NCBI GenBank assembly: GCA_037043455.1
Contig: JAWPHD010011428.1
Location: forward strand, 20,088 to 84,087
Length of the DNA stretch: 64,000 bases
Source of the DNA: Cyrtodaria siliqua
Taxonomy: Eukaryota > Mollusca > Bivalvia > Adapedonta > Hiatellidae
Direction of reading: 5' to 3'
Shown piece by piece: positions 59,551 through 64,000 of the stretch. Position numbers and translations under genes: made by a program. Under the pieces are notes generated by a model. It was not told the origin of the DNA and ran no database searches. It worked only from the letters and a program-made list of their open reading frames with translations. The number at the start of each line of letters is the position of its first letter. Positions within the stretch are counted from its first letter, which is position 1.

Positions 59551-60157
59551 GACAGGCTTTTCAACCTTCATATTAATTAAATATGTTTTCATTTCATTTT
59601 GGATAAAAGGGATGTCTTCAGTTAAATGTATAGCTTGATTCCAGGAACATGTTTAGTGTGCTATTTTTAATTTCCTTGAAAATACTGTTTATACTATATA
59701 ATATAGTTATAATAAGTTGGGATTTTGTGCATTTATCATAGATTTTAGGATGTACCTTTTAGAAAAAGGGTGTGCCTAAATTCAATAATATACGGATGTT
59801 CATTTTCTGACATTGTTATTAGGGGAGCGCCTTTGTTTTTTTGTGATAATGTATTCATTAAGTAATATACTTTTCAGGGAAAAGGTTATGCTTAAGTTAA
59901 GAAAAATATAAGGGTGTACCTTTTTCATTGATATTGTTAAGGTAGGGCTTTTATTCTGAAGTAAAAGTGTATGAAGTTTATAACGTTCCCTATTTAATCA
60001 AAACGGGTATGCTTAACATAGCCAAATAATATAACTTAAAGGATGTACCTTTTCTGACATTGCAGTTAAGGATGTGCCTTTATTTAGAAATGATTATGTA
60101 TGTATTTATTGACACTCACACTAGCGTTTGTTTAGTGCTGTATGGCGGCCGTAAAAA

Positions 60158-60385
60158 GTCGCCCCGACTACAAATCAGTAGTGTTATTATTTACTGGTCC
60201 TTTGGGATCATCTAGCCCATTATGTGTTTTAAAATAGAATATACCTTAAGCCATGCTAGGAGGCGTGAGAGGTATTGCCGCTTATAATACCTCTCATGAG
60301 CAGACTCAATACAACCGAGTCTGCTACTTTTTTCACTTGTTTGTGTTTGTTGTTTCCAAGGGATCACCTTTTCATTATTTCTTTA
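60158..60385 (+). repeat. Dispersed repeat family A, copy 4
   Basis: Matches 1508-1735 end to end: GTCGCCCCGACTACAAATCA, GGTCCTTTGGGATCATC, AGCAGACTC...GAGTCTGCT (9 bp hairpin) and TGTTTGTTGTTTCCAAGGGA. Confidence 0.65.
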
Positions 60386-60476
60386 TATAATTTATTACGA
60401 AAAGTAATTTTATATTGAAAAAGAGTGCTTAAGTTTAAAAAATATATGGATGTACCTTTTCTGACATTATAGTTAA

Positions 60477-60980
60477 AGGGACACTGTCCGTAACTTTTAG
60501 CTTATAAAACACACACTAATTATGTTCGCAAACATTACACACCAAACATTACTGAATATTTACTAATTAAAGCAGGATTGTTTGATGGAATTCAGTCGCG
60601 GTACAAAAAAAAGAGAAACCATTTCGGGCGTTTGAACTCGCAGCCCAAACTAAAATTACACTTGCGGTAATAATAGTGAACGTAAAGTGGTCGACCTAGC
60701 TCCCAACTGAGCTAAGCGGGCTATACATATTAAGCACTAAATACTATTGTGAAAAACCTAATGCGCTAATGGAAGTCACGTGATCGCAGAAAATGTAAAT
60801 ACGGTGGGTCCCACTTTATTTATAATAATAATTTAAGCTTTTTTTTTTCAAACTCACGAATGTATTACTACAGACTTCTGAGTGTCTATGCTCATGTTTT
60901 CATGTATATATTTCACTGAATAAAAGTCAGACAGTTATTTGGTTATGCTCAATATCTGCTTACTTACGGACAGTGTCCCT
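60477..60980. mobile_element. 504 bp MITE with TTAA target duplication and internal tRNA-like sequence
   Basis: The ends AGGGACACTGTCCGTAA and TTACGGACAGTGTCCCT are perfect 17 bp inverted repeats, each flanked by TTAA. Neighbouring satellite units read ATAGTTAAGGGTGTGCC without interruption, so this is a TTAA-specific insertion into one unit. On the - strand, 60630-60722 reads CCCGCTTAGCTCAGTTGGGA and GGGCTGCGAGTTCAAACGCC, resembling a tRNA with a long insertion. TTAA specificity suggests the piggyBac group; no transposase is present. Confidence 0.9.
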
Positions 60981-61519
60981 TTAAGGGTGTGCCTTTATTT
61001 TGAAATGATTATGTATGAACTTTATATAATTTATTAAGAGATGTAGATCTACCTTGTATATTGAAAAAGAGTGTGCATAAGTTTAAAAAATATAAGGATG
61101 TACCTTTTCTGACGTTATAGTTAAGGGTGTGCCTTTATTTTGAAATGATTATGTATGAACTTTATATAATTTATTAGAAAATTACCTTTTTAAAAAAGAG
61201 TGCTTAGGTTTAAAAAATATAAGGATGTACCTTTTCTGACATTATAGTTAAGGGTGTGCCTTTATTTTGAAATGATTATGTATGAACTTTATATAATTTA
61301 TTAAGAGATGTACCTTGTATATTGAAAAAGAGTGTGCTTAAGTTTAAAAAATAAAGATTGAACCTTTTCTGACATGTTAGTTAAGGGTGTGTCTTTATTT
61401 TGAAATAATATTATGTATGAACTTAACAATGTACCTTTTGAGTGAAAAACGAGTGTGCTTAAATTAAACAAATAATATATTTTTAAGGATGTGACCTTGG
61501 CTGACAGGATAGTGTAGGG

Positions 61520-64000
61520 GGGGCCGGTTGGGGTATTGATTAGGAGGAACTGTGTGATAAGTTAGCAAGTGAGGGAGTGCTATCCGGGGTAGTGGATTAA
61601 AGTGGGGGCTGTTGGGGTTTATTAGTGAAGGTGGGTACGGGGAGGTCGGGTGAGGGATGGGGGGCCGGGTGGGGTGTAGCTGCGTGGAGGGGAGAGGGGG
61701 AGGGAAGGGGGGGGGCGGGAGAGGGGGGGGAGGGGGAGAGGAGGGGGGGGGGAGGGGGGGAGGCGAGGGGGAGGGGGAGGAGGCGGGAGGGGAAGGGGGA
61801 GGGGGGCGCGGGGGGGGAGGGGGAGGGAGGGGAGGGGGAGGGGAGGGAGGAGGGAGGGGGGGCGAGGGGGGGGGGAGGGAGGGGGGGAGCGAGGGGGGAG
61901 GAGAGGGGGGGAGGGGAGGGAGGAAGGGGGAGGGGAGGGGGGCGGGAGGCGGAAGAGAGAGGAGGGGGGGAGGGAGGGGAGGAGGGGTGGAGGGACCGGG
62001 GGGGGGGGGAAGGGGGGAGGGAGGGGGGAGAGGGAGGGGGGAGGGGCGGGGAGGGGGAGGGGCAGGGGACGGCGGGGGGGCGGAGGGGAGAAGGAGAGGC
62101 GGAGGGGGGGGGGGAGAGGGGAGGGGGAGGGAGGGGGGAGGGGGAGAGGAGAGGGGGAGGGGGGGAGGGGAGGGGGGGGAAGAGGAGGGGCGAGAAGGGC
62201 GAGGGGGGAGGACGGGGAGGGGGGGGGGGGAGGGGGACGGGGGGGCGGAGGGGGGAGGGCGGGCGGGGAGCGGGGAGGGGGGGAGGGAGGGGGGGACGGA
62301 GAGAGGGGAGGGGGAGAGGGAGGAGGGGGGGAGGGAGGGGGGAGCAGGGGGAGAGGGGAAGGGGGAGGGGAGGGCAGGGGAGGGGAGGAGGGGGGGAGGG
62401 GGGGGGAGGGGAAGGGAAGAGGTGGGAGAGGGGGGGGGAGGGGAGAGGAGGGGGGAGAGGGGGGGGGCGGAGGGGGAGGAGAGAGGGAGGGGGAGGGGGT
62501 GGGGGGAGGGGGAGGCGGGAGAGGGAGGGGAGGGGGGGGGAGGAGGGGGGAAGGGGGGAGGAGAGGGGGGAGGAGGAGGGAGGGGGGGAGGGAGCAGGGA
62601 GGAGGGGGAGGGGGGGGAAGCGGGGGGGGACGAAGGAAGGGGGGAGGGGGGGGAGGCGGGGGGGGGGAGGAGGGGAGGAGGAGGGGGAGAGGGCGGAGGG
62701 AGGGGAGGGGGGGGGGGGGAGAGGGGGGACGAGACGGGGAACGGGAGGGGGAGGGGGGAGGGCGGGGGGGGAGCGGAAGGGGGAGGCAGGGGGGCGGAGA
62801 AGGAGGGGGAAGCGAGGGGGAAGGGGGGGAGAGGGGGGGAGTGGCGGGGCGAGGGACGGGCGGGGGAGGGGGGAGGGCGGGCGGAGGAGGGGGGGGGAAG
62901 GGGGAGGGGGGAGCGGGAGGGGGAGGGGGAGGGGGAGGGAGGGGAACGGAGAGGGGTAGGGAGGGGAGGTGAGGGGGGAGTAAGGGGGATGGGACGGGGG
63001 AGGGCGGGGAGGGGGGCAAGGAGAGGGAAGGGGAGGGGGAGGGGTGGGGAGGCGAGAGAGGAAGGGGAGGGGGGGGGAAGAAGGAAGGGGGGACGGGAGG
63101 GCGGGAGGAGAGGGATGGGGGGGAGTGGGAAGGGAGCGGGGGAGGAGGGGCGAAGGGAGGAGGGCGGAAGTGGCGCTGGAGGGGGAGGAGGGGGGGAGAG
63201 GGGAGGGAGGAGAGGGGGGGGGAGGGAGAGAGGGGAAGGGGGAGGGGGCGAGGGGGAGGGGGCGGGGGCGAGGGAAGGGGGAAGAAGAAGGGAGGAGGGG
63301 GGAGGAGGCGGGAGGAGGGGAGAGGAGAGAGGGAGGGGGGGAGGGGGGGGAAGGAGGAGGGGGGAGGAAGAGGAGAGGGGGGAGGGAAGGGAGGAGAGGG
63401 GAGGGGGCGAAGGAGGAGGTGAGGGGGGAGGGGAGGGGGGAGGGGAGGGGGGGGGGACGGGGGAGGGGGGAGGGGGGAAGGGGGGGCGGGGAGAAGGGGG
63501 AGAGGAGGGGGGAGAGAGGGGGCGTGAGGGGGAGAGGAGACGGGGGGGAGGAGGAGGGGGAGAGGGGGAAGGAAGGGGGAGGGGAGGGGCGGGGAGGGGC
63601 GGAGGAAGAGGAGGGGGGAGAGCGGGGGGGGAGGGGGAGAGGGGGGAGGGGGGAGGGGGAGGGGGCGGGGGGGCGAAGGGGGGGAAGGGGCGGGGACGTG
63701 GAGCGGGTGAGGGGAGGCGGGAGAGGGGGGCGGGGAGAGGAGGCGAGGGGAGGGAGTAGAGGGAAGGGAGAAGAAGGGAGGGGGGGGGAGAGAGGGGGGG
63801 ACGGGGGGAGAAGGGGGGGGGAGGGAGGGAGGACGGAGAGTGGGGGGGGAGAGGGGGGAGGGGGAGGGAGGGGAGAGGGGGAGGGAGGGGGAGGGGGAAG
63901 GAGGCGGGAGCGGGGAGAGGGGGGAGAGGAGGAGAGGGAGGGGGGGAGGAGGGAAGGGGGAGGGATGGAGCGGGGGGAGGGGGAGGGGGGGAGGGGGGAG
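61520..64000. repeat. Extreme G/A-rich low-complexity tract
   Basis: About 2.4 kb in which the + strand is nearly all G with single A interruptions (GGGGGAGGGG-type), rare C and very rare T. Long open frames on both strands (glycine/arginine/glutamate-rich or proline-rich) are products of composition. The change from normal sequence is gradual between 61500 and 61690. It may be a G-rich satellite or a sequencing/assembly artefact. Confidence 0.9.

Larger units (their letters stand above)
58880..61510. repeat. Satellite-like array of GGATGTACCTTTTCTGACA units
   Basis: Units of about 110-175 bp share GGATGTACCTTTTCTGACAT, GTTAAGGGTGTGCCTTTATT, ATGATTATGTATGAACTTTA and GTGTGCTTAAGTTTAAAAAA. They are best preserved at 60990-61480 and more diverged at 59040-60110. 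A larger block at 58880-59210 recurs at 59580-59900. Insertions interrupt the array: family A copies at 59385-59550 (-) and 60158-60385 (+), and a TTAA MITE at 60477-60980. Confidence 0.85.

Noticed and set aside
61622..63759. Glycine/arginine/glutamate-rich frame of 700 codons and proline-rich frame of 465 codons
   Set aside because: Pure composition effect of a G/A tract; no domain, splice site or non-repetitive part.

Overview
This window looks like nuclear DNA of an animal, most likely a mollusc and probably a bivalve. It is AT-rich, has spliced genes with GT-AG introns, and carries tRNA-derived SINEs, Tc1 and Ty3/gypsy elements, MITEs and long minisatellites. Species was not determined. 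Two host genes can be supported, both on the + strand.

Region by region. 1-5041 holds the 3' part of a secreted or membrane recognition-type gene: the end of a CCP/sushi module followed by a C-type lectin domain. Its last exon carries a one-base frameshift. 5.36-13.9 kb is dominated by four minisatellites with units of 20, 23, 24 and 33 bp; the 24 and 33 bp units are multiples of three, so they create long but spurious open frames. 13.96-17.5 kb is a decayed Ty3/gypsy element on the - strand, in the order gag zinc knuckle, protease, RT, RNase H, integrase. It is interrupted by a SINE with a clear target duplication and by a second insertion. 17.5-20.6 kb holds dispersed repeats and a possible ion-channel exon fragment.

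20.77-51.44 kb is one large gene, a sacsin homologue of about 4,450 residues. Its coding exons are 20837-20840 (only ATGG), 27909-28030, 28473-28586, 29601-29748, 31243-32814, the giant exon 39576-50380, then HEPN-coding sequence to 50684, 50874-50990 and 51280-51441 (stop 51442-51444). Splice phases agree at every junction except between the J domain and the HEPN domain, where an in-frame TAA and a +1 frame change occur. The protein has three Hsp90-like ATPase repeats, a J domain whose HPD motif reads HQD, and a C-terminal HEPN domain. No ubiquitin-like domain precedes the first repeat. A SINE sits exactly on the 3' splice site of the second coding exon and has duplicated it.

51.4-61.5 kb contains no further host gene that I can recognise. 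It holds a palindrome-rich foldback element, several MITEs, a Tc1 transposon (55805-57557) with terminal inverted repeats and a DD34E transposase, and a satellite-like array at 58.9-61.5 kb. One MITE in that array has a TTAA target duplication that can be read directly against uninterrupted neighbouring units. From about 61.5 kb to the end the + strand becomes almost pure G/A, which may be a true G-rich satellite or an assembly artefact.
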